Origin: JABMNX01 sp964625905
GTDB lineage: Bacteria; Patescibacteriota; Minisyncoccia; Phycocordibacterales; JABMNX01
NCBI GenBank assembly: GCA_964625905.1
Contig: CAZVBS010000003.1
Coordinates: forward strand, 1 to 35,454
DNA: 35,454 nt
Reading direction: 5' to 3'
In this document: positions 1-7,787 of the stretch, in pieces
How the letters are laid out: each line of letters opens with the position of its first letter
Numbering within the stretch: the first letter of the stretch is position 1
Notes under the pieces: model-generated
Told to the model about the DNA's origin: nothing
The model's database searches: none
The model's input: only the letters and a program-made list of their open reading frames with translations
Made by a program: the position numbers and the translations under genes

Positions 1-1082
1 GTAAGGTGATTAACACGGAACATATCTTTTGTTATTGTAAATTGTCTAAAATCTACTCTTTCTATCATTGAACTAAACCAATTTTTAAAGTCAGTATCTA
101 CTATAAGAAATACGTCCTGTGGTAAAGAATTTGTTTCTGGTAAAAGTTCTTCACAAGCTCTTCCAAATAGTTCAGTCCATTTCTTTTTTTCTTCAGAGAA
201 TATTTCTTGTATATCGGGGTCTTTATTTTGAGAGTCGATTTTTATACGAGTTAATACATCTTCAGGTACACTTTTTGTTTTCTTTACTATGTCTCGTACG
301 ATTGTGTTTTTTCCATATGGAAACGACAACATCTCTTCTAAGGTTGAATTACGAACAATAGCGATTTCTGTTATTTCTCCAGTAACATCTATTAACATAA
401 AATCTTTTACATCAGTAAACATGTCTCTAATAACAGAAAATACAACTAACATGAATGACCTAAATACTAGCGATATCTTTTGATTAAATGTTTGATGTAT
501 AACAGTACTTATTTTAGTGTGAACTGTGTCAGTCACAGTACTATCAAGAAATGTCACACTTAACCTGTTTACATTTTTCCCAATGGGTGATTCTGTTGGA
601 TAACCATTTAAGATTGAATTAATAGCTATTTCCTCAATAACAACAACTGGCTTTTTATTTATTTTTTTGTTATTTAGACGAACCTTAATTAATAGATTAT
701 CCATAACACGATTTGTTACCTCAAATACATCTTCATTTTCTAATGATATGTTTGTTGTTTGTGTATTACTTAATAATGAAGAGAATACACAAACTATTTC
801 TTTTATAGAAATAGTAGCACCGTCTTTACTATGTAATCCATTTTTTTGTATGTCACTTACTACTTGAGTTAGCACTTCATCTATTTGTTGTAGTAGTTGT
901 TTTTCTTCGGAAATTTTTTGAAAAGGAAGCTGTATCCTTACGGTGTAAGATATGTGTGGAACTTTGTTGTTGAAAGACACCACTGCACCACCTATACTCG
1001 CACTTCCTAAATCAAAAATAATAACAGCACTGTTTGATTTTTTATGTCCTATAAATTGTTTTATGTTTTCAAGTAATTTCAT
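1..1082 (-). CDS. Actin-like ATPase (FtsA/PilM-like), 3' end outside window
   Basis: The minus-strand frame is open from an ATG at 1082 to the window edge, giving about 360 residues with no stop. Near residues 20-35 there is a phosphate-1-type motif, IFDLGSASIGGAVV, followed by beta-strand-rich sequence as in the actin/Hsp70/FtsA fold. Further on, a second block with an FMLIDVTGEITEIAIV core looks like the phosphate-2 strand pair. This points to an FtsA/PilM-type ATPase that would act at the inner face of the membrane in division or type IV pilus assembly; the choice between them is not possible from this fragment. The start is well supported: TATAAT at 1091-1096 lies 8 nt before the ATG, so the mRNA is probably leaderless. 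The gene is transcribed toward the edge, away from alaS. Confidence 0.72.
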   Translation of the reverse strand, partial: MKLLENIKQFIGHKKSNSAVIIFDLGSASIGGAVVSFNNKVPHISYTVRIQLPFQKISEEKQLLQQIDEVLTQVVSDIQKNGLHSKDGATISIKEIVCVFSSLLSNTQTTNISLENEDVFEVTNRVMDNLLIKVRLNNKKINKKPVVVIEEIAINSILNGYPTESPIGKNVNRLSVTFLDSTVTDTVHTKISTVIHQTFNQKISLVFRSFMLVVFSVIRDMFTDVKDFMLIDVTGEITEIAIVRNSTLEEMLSFPYGKNTIVRDIVKKTKSVPEDVLTRIKIDSQNKDPDIQEIFSEEKKKWTELFGRACEELLPETNSLPQDVFLIVDTDFKNWFSSMIERVDFRQFTITKDMFRVNHL

Positions 1083-1090
1083 TGTTAGTT

Positions 1091-1096
1091 ATTATA
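1091..1096 (-). promoter_or_regulatory. -10 box of leaderless promoter for the actin-like ATPase gene
   Basis: TATAAT on the minus strand, 8 nt upstream of the ATG at 1082. With the usual distance from -10 to start of transcription, the transcript would begin at the start codon. No convincing -35 is seen. Confidence 0.55.
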
Positions 1097-1149
1097 ACAA
1101 AACAATAAGTTATAAGTATTAATTGGTAGTCATTTTTTATATACTCAAC

Positions 1150-3012
1150 TTACTCCAATACAGCTCTTATACGTCGTATTCCTGACGATATAGACTTCTC
1201 TTTTGTAATCTTGAAGTGACCGAGTTCTTTTGTGTTTTTCACGTGTGGGCCACCACAAAACTCCATACTAAAGTCGCCAATCTTATATATCTTTACAGTG
1301 TTACCATATTTTTCTCCAAATACGCCAATAGCGCCAAGTCTCTTTGCTTCTTCAAGTGGTAATTCTTCATTGGTTACGATAAGTCCAGCTTGTATTTGTT
1401 CGTTTACAATATCTTCTACTTTTTGTTTTTCTTCGTCTGTCATCTTTCTTTCAAATGAAAAGTCAAAACGCATACGCTCTGGTGTGATATTACTTCCCTT
1501 CTGTGCAATACCGTCACCAAGAACCTGCACAAGTGCCTGATTAAGAAGGTGTGTCGCTGTGTGATACTTAATACTCATTTCACCATGGTCAACAAGACCC
1601 CCTTTAAACTTTTGTTCTGCACCAGAACGAGATAGTTCTTGATGTTTTTTCATCTCATCTCTAAAACTTTTTTCATCCACTTTAATTCCTTTCTCTTGTG
1701 CAAGCTCTTGTGTTAATTCAAATGGAAATCCATATGTAGTAAAAAGCACGAATGCATCATGTCCTCCAATATCGCTACTGCTTAATTTTTCAAACTCTTT
1801 CATCCCTTTCTCTAAAGTCTTTCTAAATTGACCTTCCTCATTATTTATAACTTCAGTGATTTGAGTTGCTTGTTGTGCTAATTCTGGATGACTTTCCTTA
1901 TAACTATCAGTCACGATAGTGGCCATACCTGCAAGAGCTCCATACTCAATGTTAAGTTTATCTGCAAATCTAACTGAACGGCGTATCAATCTTCGTAAAA
2001 TATATCCAGCATCAGTGTTAGATGGTGTTACACCATCACCAATCATAAATACAGAACCGCGAATATGGTCCGCAATAACACGGAAAGACTCTTTGTTTTT
2101 ATCTTCAGAATAAGACTCACTTGAAAACACCTCAATTTGGTCAATAATCTTAGCAAACACATCAATACTGAACACATCAGCGTCGTTGTTTGAAGCCGCT
2201 GTAATTCGCTCTAGTCCGCCACCAAAATCGACATTTTTCTGTGGGAGTTGTTCAAAGTTTCCGTCTTCTTTCTTTATGTATTCCATAAAGACATTGTTAC
2301 CTATTTCCATAAACCTCCCACAGTCACAGTTGGGGTGACAGTATTCACCAAAATTTTTGTCGTGTTCTGTGCCGAAGTCATAAAATATCTCGGAGTCAGG
2401 ACCACCTGGCTCTCCCGCTGGCATCTTGTCTGGAGTACCGGAGCGACTCCACCAGTTTTTCTTAGAATCATAGTAAAAAATACGCTCACCTTCTTTCATT
2501 CCTTTTTTATACCCATCTTCTTCAGAGCCGATTTCTACATCAGTAGCTTCTATCCCCTTTTCTTTAAAGAGTCGCTTCCATATCTTCACAGATTCATTAT
2601 CTTTAGGGATGTTAAGACTTTTATCTCCTGAGAAAACTGTAACGTAAAGCTTTTCAGGATTAAGTCCTACTCCATTTTCCTTGTCAGTTAGAAATTCAAA
2701 AACCCAAGAAAGCTGTTCTTCTTTAAAATAATCTCCCAAAGACCAGTTACCAAGCATTTCAAAAAAAGTTGTATGACGATTGTCACCAACTTCTTCTATA
2801 TCTTCCGCTCTAAAACATTTCTGTGAGTCTACAATACGTGTCCCTACTGGATGTTTTTCTCCAAGTAAATACGGAAGCAGTGGTTGCATACCAGAACCCA
2901 CAAAGAGTGTTGTGGGGTCGTTCTCTGGGCGCAGTGAAGCAGAAGGAATTATTGTGTGTCCCTTACCTTCAAAAAACTTAAGATATTTTTGTCGTACTTC
3001 AGAAGTATTCAT
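1150..3012 (-). CDS. alaS: Alanyl-tRNA synthetase, short form without C-Ala domain
   Basis: Charges tRNA-Ala with alanine in the cytoplasm. The class II catalytic core is at residues 1-240, with FFEMLGNWSLGDYF near 83-96 and the GEPGGPDSEIFYDF segment near 200. The tRNA-recognition domain follows, then the editing domain with both zinc/catalytic motifs: HTATH at 484-488 and CGGPH at 586-590. The protein ends at residue 620, directly after the editing domain; bacterial AlaRS is usually about 870 residues because of an oligomerising C-Ala domain, and no separate C-Ala gene is visible. A strong GGAGG Shine-Dalgarno sits 8 nt before the ATG. The start overlaps the end of the upstream membrane-protein gene by 14 nt, so the two are co-transcribed and probably translationally coupled. 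Stop is TAA. Confidence 0.97.
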   Translation of the reverse strand: MNTSEVRQKYLKFFEGKGHTIIPSASLRPENDPTTLFVGSGMQPLLPYLLGEKHPVGTRIVDSQKCFRAEDIEEVGDNRHTTFFEMLGNWSLGDYFKEEQLSWVFEFLTDKENGVGLNPEKLYVTVFSGDKSLNIPKDNESVKIWKRLFKEKGIEATDVEIGSEEDGYKKGMKEGERIFYYDSKKNWWSRSGTPDKMPAGEPGGPDSEIFYDFGTEHDKNFGEYCHPNCDCGRFMEIGNNVFMEYIKKEDGNFEQLPQKNVDFGGGLERITAASNNDADVFSIDVFAKIIDQIEVFSSESYSEDKNKESFRVIADHIRGSVFMIGDGVTPSNTDAGYILRRLIRRSVRFADKLNIEYGALAGMATIVTDSYKESHPELAQQATQITEVINNEEGQFRKTLEKGMKEFEKLSSSDIGGHDAFVLFTTYGFPFELTQELAQEKGIKVDEKSFRDEMKKHQELSRSGAEQKFKGGLVDHGEMSIKYHTATHLLNQALVQVLGDGIAQKGSNITPERMRFDFSFERKMTDEEKQKVEDIVNEQIQAGLIVTNEELPLEEAKRLGAIGVFGEKYGNTVKIYKIGDFSMEFCGGPHVKNTKELGHFKITKEKSISSGIRRIRAVLE

Positions 3013-3217
3013 AGAATCTTACCTCCAGCAGATATCCAATAACCATAAAGATGATTCCTAAAATTGCAAGATATTTCTCAAAGCGTATCTCACTCAATAC
3101 TATTCCGTCAATCTTGTGCTCTGTAACAATTTTAGCATGAACCTTTATTACCGTAACACCAAGAAGAACCTTGCCTATAACCCCAAACGTAATTCCCCAA
3201 AAAAGTAAATCTATCAT
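2999..3217 (-). CDS. Small two-helix membrane protein upstream of alaS
   Basis: A 72-residue hydrophobic protein with membrane segments at about residues 3-24 and 47-66, joined by a short polar loop. I do not recognise the family. It overlaps alaS by 14 nt and is the first gene of that two-gene operon. TATACT at 3225-3230 lies 7 nt before the ATG, which supports this start and a leaderless mRNA. Its stop is TGA, the only TGA stop I see among the genes of this window. The gene looks real because of its promoter, its coupling to alaS and the absence of a better alternative in the gap, but no function can be given. Confidence 0.75.
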   Translation of the reverse strand: MIDLLFWGITFGVIGKVLLGVTVIKVHAKIVTEHKIDGIVLSEIRFEKYLAILGIIFMVIGYLLEVRFYEYF

Positions 3218-3224
3218 ACGTACT

Positions 3225-3230
3225 AGTATA
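3225..3230 (-). promoter_or_regulatory. -10 box of leaderless promoter for the small membrane protein/alaS operon
   Basis: TATACT on the minus strand, exactly 7 nt before the ATG at 3217. It lies back to back with the plus-strand promoter of the M16 peptidase in a gap of about 50 nt. Confidence 0.6.
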
Positions 3231-3251
3231 CCCGCGCATCAGCATTTATGC

Positions 3252-3257
3252 TATTAT
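3252..3257 (+). promoter_or_regulatory. -10 box of leaderless promoter for the M16 peptidase
   Basis: TATTAT 8 nt before the ATG at 3266. This favours 3266 over the in-frame ATG at 3248, which lies upstream of the box and would not be transcribed from it. Confidence 0.5.
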
Positions 3258-3265
3258 CTCGTGTA

Positions 3266-4528
3266 ATGAAATTACACACAAAAAAACTCAAAAATGGACT
3301 TACAATTCAGATTATAGAAATGCCCGGAACCAATGTTGTCACATCTCTCATTTTAGTTGGTGCTGGCTCTAGATATGAAGATAAAAAAATAAGTGGCATT
3401 TCACATTTCTTAGAACACATGTTCTTTAAAGGTGGGGAAAGATATAAGACACCTAAAGAAGTAAGTAGTGCTATAGACAGTATAGGAGCAGAGTTCAATG
3501 CCTTTACTGGTAAAGAATATGTAGGTTATTATGTTAAGTCCAGTAAAGAGTTTATAGATATTGGTTTAGATGTTCTAAGTGATATGATGCTGAACGCTCG
3601 ATTTCCAAAAGAAGAAATAGAAAAAGAGCGAGGAGTTATTTTAGAAGAGATGGCTATGTACCAAGACTTACCTATCTATCAAGTGTCTTGGGATTTTGAG
3701 AGAGTATTATATGGAGATCAACCACTTGGTAGAGATCAAATTGGAGAAAAAGAACTAATTAATACAGTGAGTCAAAAAGATTTTTTCGACTATAAACAAT
3801 CTCTTTATGTACCAGAAAATACAGTAATAATCTTAGCCGGAGCTGTTAATGATAAAGATATTGATCATATAGAAAGATACTTCACTTTCAACGATTTAAA
3901 GAAAACTAGAGAAGCAGAACCCTTTAATTCAGATATAACAACAGAGAAATTTAGTATTAGAGAAAAAAATACAGAGCAGTATCATATATCTTTCGGAGTT
4001 TGTGGACTTAAAGAAAAAGATGATAGGTATGTAACGCAAAAGGTATTATCTACTATACTTGGTGGAAATATGTCATCACGGATGTTTCAAAATGTAAGAG
4101 AAGATAAAGGGCTTTGTTATTCTATCAAAACAACATCAGAAGGACTTACTGATGTTAGTAGTTTTGTGACTCGTGCCGGAGTTAAACTAGATGATGTACT
4201 AAAAGCTGTTAAAGCAATTGGGTATGAATATGATTTAGTTGCAGAAAATGGAATAACTGACGAAGAACTAGAGAATGCAAAATCTTTTATAAAAGGAAAA
4301 CTAGATTTAGGAACAGAAGATACTGAAGAGGTTGCAATGTATTACGCTACAAACAAACTATTTCATAATTTAGAAGAGTCTTTCGAGGAATTAAAAGAAA
4401 GAGTCTCTAATGTAACAAAAGAAGAAGTAAATATTCTTGCAAAAGAATTATTACAACCAGAGAGATATCGTTTTGCTGGTATTGGTCCAAAAATAGATGA
4501 AGAAAAACTACTCAAGTTAATTTCTTAA
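3266..4528 (+). CDS. M16 family zinc peptidase (processing-peptidase-like)
   Basis: A zinc metallopeptidase of the inverzincin type. The HFLEH motif is at residues 47-51 (zinc-binding His pair plus catalytic Glu), and the third zinc ligand is the Glu of VILEEMAMY about 76 residues later, at the spacing expected for M16. The C-terminal half carries the substrate-binding hallmark GGNMSSRMFQNVRE followed by GLCYSI. At 420 residues it is a complete M16B-type two-domain unit. No signal peptide is seen. The start at 3266 (MKLHTKKLKNG) is chosen over 3248 because the sequence begins like the family there and because a -10 box sits 8 nt upstream. It stands alone, divergent from the alaS operon and convergent with the EamA-like gene, whose stop directly abuts its own. 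The in vivo substrate is unknown. Confidence 0.95.
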   Translation: MKLHTKKLKNGLTIQIIEMPGTNVVTSLILVGAGSRYEDKKISGISHFLEHMFFKGGERYKTPKEVSSAIDSIGAEFNAFTGKEYVGYYVKSSKEFIDIGLDVLSDMMLNARFPKEEIEKERGVILEEMAMYQDLPIYQVSWDFERVLYGDQPLGRDQIGEKELINTVSQKDFFDYKQSLYVPENTVIILAGAVNDKDIDHIERYFTFNDLKKTREAEPFNSDITTEKFSIREKNTEQYHISFGVCGLKEKDDRYVTQKVLSTILGGNMSSRMFQNVREDKGLCYSIKTTSEGLTDVSSFVTRAGVKLDDVLKAVKAIGYEYDLVAENGITDEELENAKSFIKGKLDLGTEDTEEVAMYYATNKLFHNLEESFEELKERVSNVTKEEVNILAKELLQPERYRFAGIGPKIDEEKLLKLIS

Positions 4529-4951
4529 TTATTTAAGAGTTATTAAAATTGCGCCACCTGTCATAAGGAGTGCTCCAAGTATTACCTTTATACCAAACCC
4601 TTCTCCTAAGAATATTGCCGCAAGTAATACCACAAAAACAACACTTAATCTATCAATCGCTACTACTTGAGACGCAAAACCTAGCTTTAGTGCGTAGAAA
4701 TAGAAAAGCCATGAAAGAGCTCCAGCAATACCTGCAAGGGCTATTAAAAGCCATTCTTTAGAGCCTAGACTTGTTATAGAAAAACCGTCAAACTTATTAA
4801 GAAAGAAACTCACTATAACTAAGAATCCAGCCATAATAAGAGCTCGGATTGTTGTTGCAAGAGTTGAATCCAAGTCTTCAAGACCTAGTTTTGCAAATAT
4901 AGCAACAAGCGCTGCCATTATTGCTGATAAGAATGCATATATTAACCACAT
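4529..4951 (-). CDS. EamA-type membrane transporter, single repeat
   Basis: A 140-residue protein with about five membrane helices that matches one EamA repeat of the drug/metabolite transporter superfamily: an N-terminal helix with a FAKLGL motif, a central GIAGALSWLFYFYALKLG segment, and a final helix after FLGEGFG. Full-length members have two such repeats, so this is a half-size protein that would have to dimerise in the membrane, as small multidrug transporters do. The substrate cannot be predicted. Its stop codon abuts that of the M16 peptidase (4528/4529). A GGAGG lies about 15 nt before the ATG, rather far for a ribosome binding site. The upstream gap to the HD gene holds a long hairpin. 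Confidence 0.85.
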   Translation of the reverse strand: MWLIYAFLSAIMAALVAIFAKLGLEDLDSTLATTIRALIMAGFLVIVSFFLNKFDGFSITSLGSKEWLLIALAGIAGALSWLFYFYALKLGFASQVVAIDRLSVVFVVLLAAIFLGEGFGIKVILGALLMTGGAILITLK

Positions 4952-4969
4952 AGTAATTTGATATTACCT

Positions 4970-5110
4970 CCGACTAACCCTTGACCAAGGATGGGTTCTT
5001 AAATTTCGAGCGAGACGAAGTTAAAAATGATGAGACATATTTAAATATGTCGAAATATTTTTAATCAGTCGTAGCCGAAATTTAGGAATACATGGTCATT
5101 GGTTAGTTGG
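4970..5110. repeat. Long imperfect inverted repeat between the EamA and HD genes
   Basis: The stretch folds as one nested hairpin. Paired arms are 4970-4979 with 5101-5110 (CCGACTAACC / GGTTAGTTGG), GACCA 4983-4987 with TGGTC 5093-5097, AAATTTCG 5001-5008 with CGAAATTT 5076-5083, TTAAAAAT 5021-5028 with ATTTTTAA 5057-5064, and an inner perfect palindrome at 5034-5051. The outer right arm covers the stop codon of the HD gene. It contains GAGCGAGACGA (5008-5018), a match to the loop motif that recurs in other intergenic hairpins here. It may act as a terminator or as a member of that repeat family. Confidence 0.7.
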
Positions 5111-5699
5111 GGGTAGTGTCAGTATACACTTTCTCTAAGAAAGTCTTGTAATTATTAAATGCTTCTTGTAATTTAACAACTAAAAGATGATCTTTACCTA
5201 AGCGCTCTGTAATAACATCAACAATAGTACTGTAAAAAAGTATCCTGTCTTCAGATGCAAAATCTTTTTTGAATGCCTCTATATTATCAGAGTATGCATC
5301 TAATGCTGAATTAAAATTATGAATCTTGTCCGCAGCTGATACAAGAAGTGAATCTTCTGTTCCAGCCTTAAGTCCTATTATGTATTCTTTTTTCCTATCT
5401 ACCCAGTCTATTTTTTCTCCATTTTTTGTTTTTTGCTCACTAACTCCTTCTACAATTTCTCTTATACGAGATCCAAAGTCTTTTTCAAGTTCATCTGCTG
5501 TATATGGAGTATCTTCAAGTGTGTCGTGTAGAAGTCCTGCAATAAGAATATCCTCGTCTTGTGTGTATTCAGATAATATTACAAATACTGAAAAAAGATG
5601 TGTGATATAAGGTAATTTATTACCACCTTTTCTTACTTGATTTTGATGGAGTGATGAAGCTTTTTGAATAGCTTTTTCTATTTTAGGTGTGTATTTCAT
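5103..5699 (-). CDS. HD-domain hydrolase, (p)ppGpp-hydrolase (MESH1/SpoT-HD) type
   Basis: A 198-residue HD_4-type protein. The metal-binding signature is spread in the normal order: YITHLFSV (first His) near residues 31-38, LLHDTLED with the HD pair near 57-64, and the late SAADKIHNF with Asp near 121-129. These motifs match the hydrolase domain of RelA/SpoT and the small alarmone hydrolases, which remove the 3'-pyrophosphate from (p)ppGpp with Mn2+. No synthetase, TGS or ACT domain is attached, so it is a stand-alone hydrolase; alarmone is the most likely substrate, but other nucleotides are possible. It is transcribed divergently from ung. The stop codon lies in the right arm of the hairpin at 4970-5110. 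Confidence 0.88.
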   Translation of the reverse strand: MKYTPKIEKAIQKASSLHQNQVRKGGNKLPYITHLFSVFVILSEYTQDEDILIAGLLHDTLEDTPYTADELEKDFGSRIREIVEGVSEQKTKNGEKIDWVDRKKEYIIGLKAGTEDSLLVSAADKIHNFNSALDAYSDNIEAFKKDFASEDRILFYSTIVDVITERLGKDHLLVVKLQEAFNNYKTFLEKVYTDTTPN

Positions 5700-5742
5700 A
5701 GAGTAAGAAAACTATCTAGTTTCTTTAAAGATTATGTATGAG

Positions 5743-5748
5743 TATACT
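5743..5748 (+). promoter_or_regulatory. -10 box of leaderless promoter for ung
   Basis: TATACT exactly 7 nt before the ung ATG at 5756, giving a transcript that would start at or next to the start codon. Confidence 0.6.
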
Positions 5749-5755
5749 ATAATTA

Positions 5756-6448
5756 ATGCCAGATTCACATAATATTAATATACCGTTAGAGTGGAAACAT
5801 CTTCTTTCTGATGAATTTGAAAAAATGTACTTTAAAAGTCTTACATCTAAAGTACGTAACGAATATCTTACGCAGACTGTTTTTCCTCCACCAAAACAAA
5901 TATTTCGTGCGTTTGAACTATGCTCTATAAAAGATCTCAAAGTTGTAATTCTAGGACAAGACCCATATCACACACCTGGTGTTGCTGACGGGCTTGCATT
6001 TTCTACGCCTTCTCAAAACAAAATACCTCCCTCCCTTCAAAATATTTTTAAAGAAATAGAATTAGAGTACGGACAGGGTAGAAAAGGAATAGTTAACACC
6101 AACCCAGATCTTACGAAATGGGCTAAACAAGGAGTTCTTCTACTAAACACGTCTCTTTCTGTTAGAAGCGGAGAAGCAAACTCTCACGCTGACAATGGAT
6201 GGCATATTTTTACTGACGCAGTAATATCAGCAATTTCAGAGCACAACAAACATATTGTGTTTATGTTGTGGGGAGCATTTGCTCAAAAGAAATCAGAGCT
6301 TATAGATGAAACCAAACACCTTATATTAAAGTCTGTACACCCTTCACCGCTTTCAGCTCATAGAGGTTTCTTTGGTAATAATCATTTCAAGAAAGTAAAC
6401 ATTTATTTAAAAGAAAATAATAGTAAAGAAATAGACTGGGTTTCTTAG
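5756..6448 (+). CDS. ung: Uracil-DNA glycosylase, family 1
   Basis: Removes uracil from DNA by cutting the N-glycosidic bond, the first step of base excision repair. Family 1 signatures are present: GQDPYH with the water-activating Asp near residues 66-71, LLLNTSLSVR in the core, the LWGAFAQ strand, and the HPSPLSAHRGFFG loop with the catalytic His near 198. At 230 residues it has the normal length for bacterial Ung. The start is supported by TATACT 7 nt upstream. It is one of the few plus-strand genes and ends at a palindrome (6464-6495) shared with the convergent Ogt-like gene. With that gene and the RecB-type nuclease it forms a DNA-repair neighbourhood. Confidence 0.98.
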   Translation: MPDSHNINIPLEWKHLLSDEFEKMYFKSLTSKVRNEYLTQTVFPPPKQIFRAFELCSIKDLKVVILGQDPYHTPGVADGLAFSTPSQNKIPPSLQNIFKEIELEYGQGRKGIVNTNPDLTKWAKQGVLLLNTSLSVRSGEANSHADNGWHIFTDAVISAISEHNKHIVFMLWGAFAQKKSELIDETKHLILKSVHPSPLSAHRGFFGNNHFKKVNIYLKENNSKEIDWVS

Positions 6449-6463
6449 TAAAAAATATTATAA

Positions 6464-6495
6464 ATATAAATTAGCGATTAATCGCTAATTTATAT
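6464..6495. terminator. Palindromic bidirectional terminator between ung and the Ogt-like gene
   Basis: An AT-rich perfect palindrome centred on TTAA (core TTAGCGATTAATCGCTAA), located between two convergent genes. A-runs flank it on the left side. Confidence 0.55.
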
Positions 6496-6542
6496 ACTAT
6501 TCTCTGTGATGTACAGTCAATTGAACATAATAAAATTTATAT

Positions 6543-6791
6543 TTATATAGCTCCTTCTTCTTTTAGTTTTTTGTATTTTGTATCTTTTCCTCCTCGATTA
6601 TATTCTCCAATAAAACCATCGGAGCCAATTACTCTATGGCACGGGATTTCAGTGTTATAGTTTGCTTTCATAATACTTCCCACAGCCCGAGCAGCCCTAG
6701 GACTTCCAGCTTTCTCAGCCACTTCTTTATATGAAAGAGTTTTTCCTTTTGGAATATTTTTTACAACACTGAGTACTTTTTCTTTAAACAT
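6543..6791 (-). CDS. Minimal O6-alkylguanine-DNA alkyltransferase-like protein
   Basis: An 82-residue protein equal to the C-terminal DNA-binding/active-site domain of MGMT/Ogt. It begins with FKEKVLSVVKNIPKGKTLSYKEVA, has the winged-helix RAARAVGSIMKAN segment (the Arg finger side), and carries the reactive-site PCHRVIGSDGFIGEY. The Cys in PCHR is present, so unlike alkyltransferase-like (ATL) proteins, in which Trp replaces it, this one could accept an alkyl group. The N-terminal ribonuclease-H-like domain of full-length enzymes is absent. The start at 6791 is 5 nt from the stop of the upstream nuclease gene, so the two form an operon. Whether it repairs O6-alkylguanine itself or flags lesions is open. 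Confidence 0.92.
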   Translation of the reverse strand: MFKEKVLSVVKNIPKGKTLSYKEVAEKAGSPRAARAVGSIMKANYNTEIPCHRVIGSDGFIGEYNRGGKDTKYKKLKEEGAI

Positions 6792-6796
6792 ATTTT

Positions 6797-7687
6797 TTAA
6801 AATAAGGTTCCTGTGTCTATATGATCCACTTTTCCTGCCCCGTTGGAAGTAGCTTCTTTGGGGTCGTTAGTTCTAACAGAGTCTTTTGTTTTAAGTTTTG
6901 TTGATGGCTTATTGCGTTCTCCTGTTTTAGAAAGATGTATCGCTTGAAGTTTTTTCCCTGAGACTTCCCTATAAGGGCAGTATTCGCAACTTTCTCCTGC
7001 ACGAGGAATTGCATCAGATTCTAGGCATTTTTTGATATTTACTAGAACAGCTTCAATCCAACCGTCTTTCCCAATGTATGGAAGTACTTTGATATCGAAC
7101 TCTAGTTTACCGTTAAAAGCGTCAACATCGGTCTTTGCATTTACGTATACAAAGTATCCTGTATCTGAGACTTTGAATCCGTTTTGTCTAAAGAGCCATT
7201 GATATATTTCCATTTGTCTCTTGTATCCATCTTGCCAATCTGCGTCTAGATTTACTTCACCATCTTTACTTGTCGCTTTATAGTCAACGATAATAAGTTC
7301 GTCGTTCGATGTGACCCACACATCATCTATTGCTCCTGAGACAACAAGACCTGTTTCTTTATGTAGGTAATCTATACCTTCAAAGTTTTCACGCCACGTG
7401 TTCATGTCTTTATGCTCATATGGCACAGCGCCAATACCATACTCTGTCATTATTGGATGCGGAGTCTTATTTCTGCGGTGGATATCAAACTCTTTCTTTA
7501 AGAGTGTGTCGACAGCTATATTGAGGTTGAGTGGGTATCCTGGTGGTCGTTTAGTGCCAAGTTTATTATCAAGGTAGAAACACCTAGGACACGACATAAA
7601 AAGGTCTATCTTAGAACGAGAAAGGCGCCACTTTTTACCGCCGTAATTCCAATCTGCTCTTCTGTTTGGGTTATAGTAACCTGCCAT
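6797..7687 (-). CDS. PD-(D/E)XK (RecB/Cas4-like) nuclease with possible Fe-S cysteines
   Basis: A 296-residue RecB-family nuclease. The N-terminus has SRSKIDLFMSCPRCFYLD, the usual start of PDDEXK_1 proteins. The nuclease core is VSGAIDDVWV followed by ELIIVDYKATS, giving the G-D ... D-x-K catalytic set near residues 117-152. Two cysteine pairs, CPRC near 34-37 and CEYC near 236-239, could hold a 4Fe-4S cluster as in Cas4 and AddB, though those families use a 1+3 arrangement. The C-terminal 50 residues are polar and probably disordered. It is probably a DNA end-processing exonuclease. A TACAAT box 7 nt before the ATG supports the start and a leaderless mRNA. It is the first gene of an operon with the Ogt-like protein; no cas genes are nearby. 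Confidence 0.85.
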   Translation of the reverse strand: MAGYYNPNRRADWNYGGKKWRLSRSKIDLFMSCPRCFYLDNKLGTKRPPGYPLNLNIAVDTLLKKEFDIHRRNKTPHPIMTEYGIGAVPYEHKDMNTWRENFEGIDYLHKETGLVVSGAIDDVWVTSNDELIIVDYKATSKDGEVNLDADWQDGYKRQMEIYQWLFRQNGFKVSDTGYFVYVNAKTDVDAFNGKLEFDIKVLPYIGKDGWIEAVLVNIKKCLESDAIPRAGESCEYCPYREVSGKKLQAIHLSKTGERNKPSTKLKTKDSVRTNDPKEATSNGAGKVDHIDTGTLF

Positions 7688-7694
7688 GCAACAT

Positions 7695-7700
7695 ATTGTA
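7695..7700 (-). promoter_or_regulatory. -10 box of leaderless promoter for the RecB-like nuclease operon
   Basis: TACAAT on the minus strand, 7 nt before the ATG at 7687. Confidence 0.5.
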
Positions 7701-7731
7701 ACACAGGATTTTACAGAAAATAAAACAAGTA

Positions 7732-7765
7732 AATTAAACGGCTGGAGTACTCCAGCCGTTTAATT
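7732..7765. terminator. Perfect 34-nt palindromic terminator built from two copies of TAAACGGCTGGAGT
   Basis: Arms 7732-7748 and 7749-7765 are fully complementary, with flanking T-runs on the plus strand. It follows the stop of the MgtC-like gene on the minus strand and precedes the promoter of the nuclease operon. The arm contains the same 14-mer as the hairpin at 33300-33339 and the ychF site at 20207-20242. Confidence 0.75.
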
Positions 7766-7787
7766 TTTATTGAATAATATAGATTAG

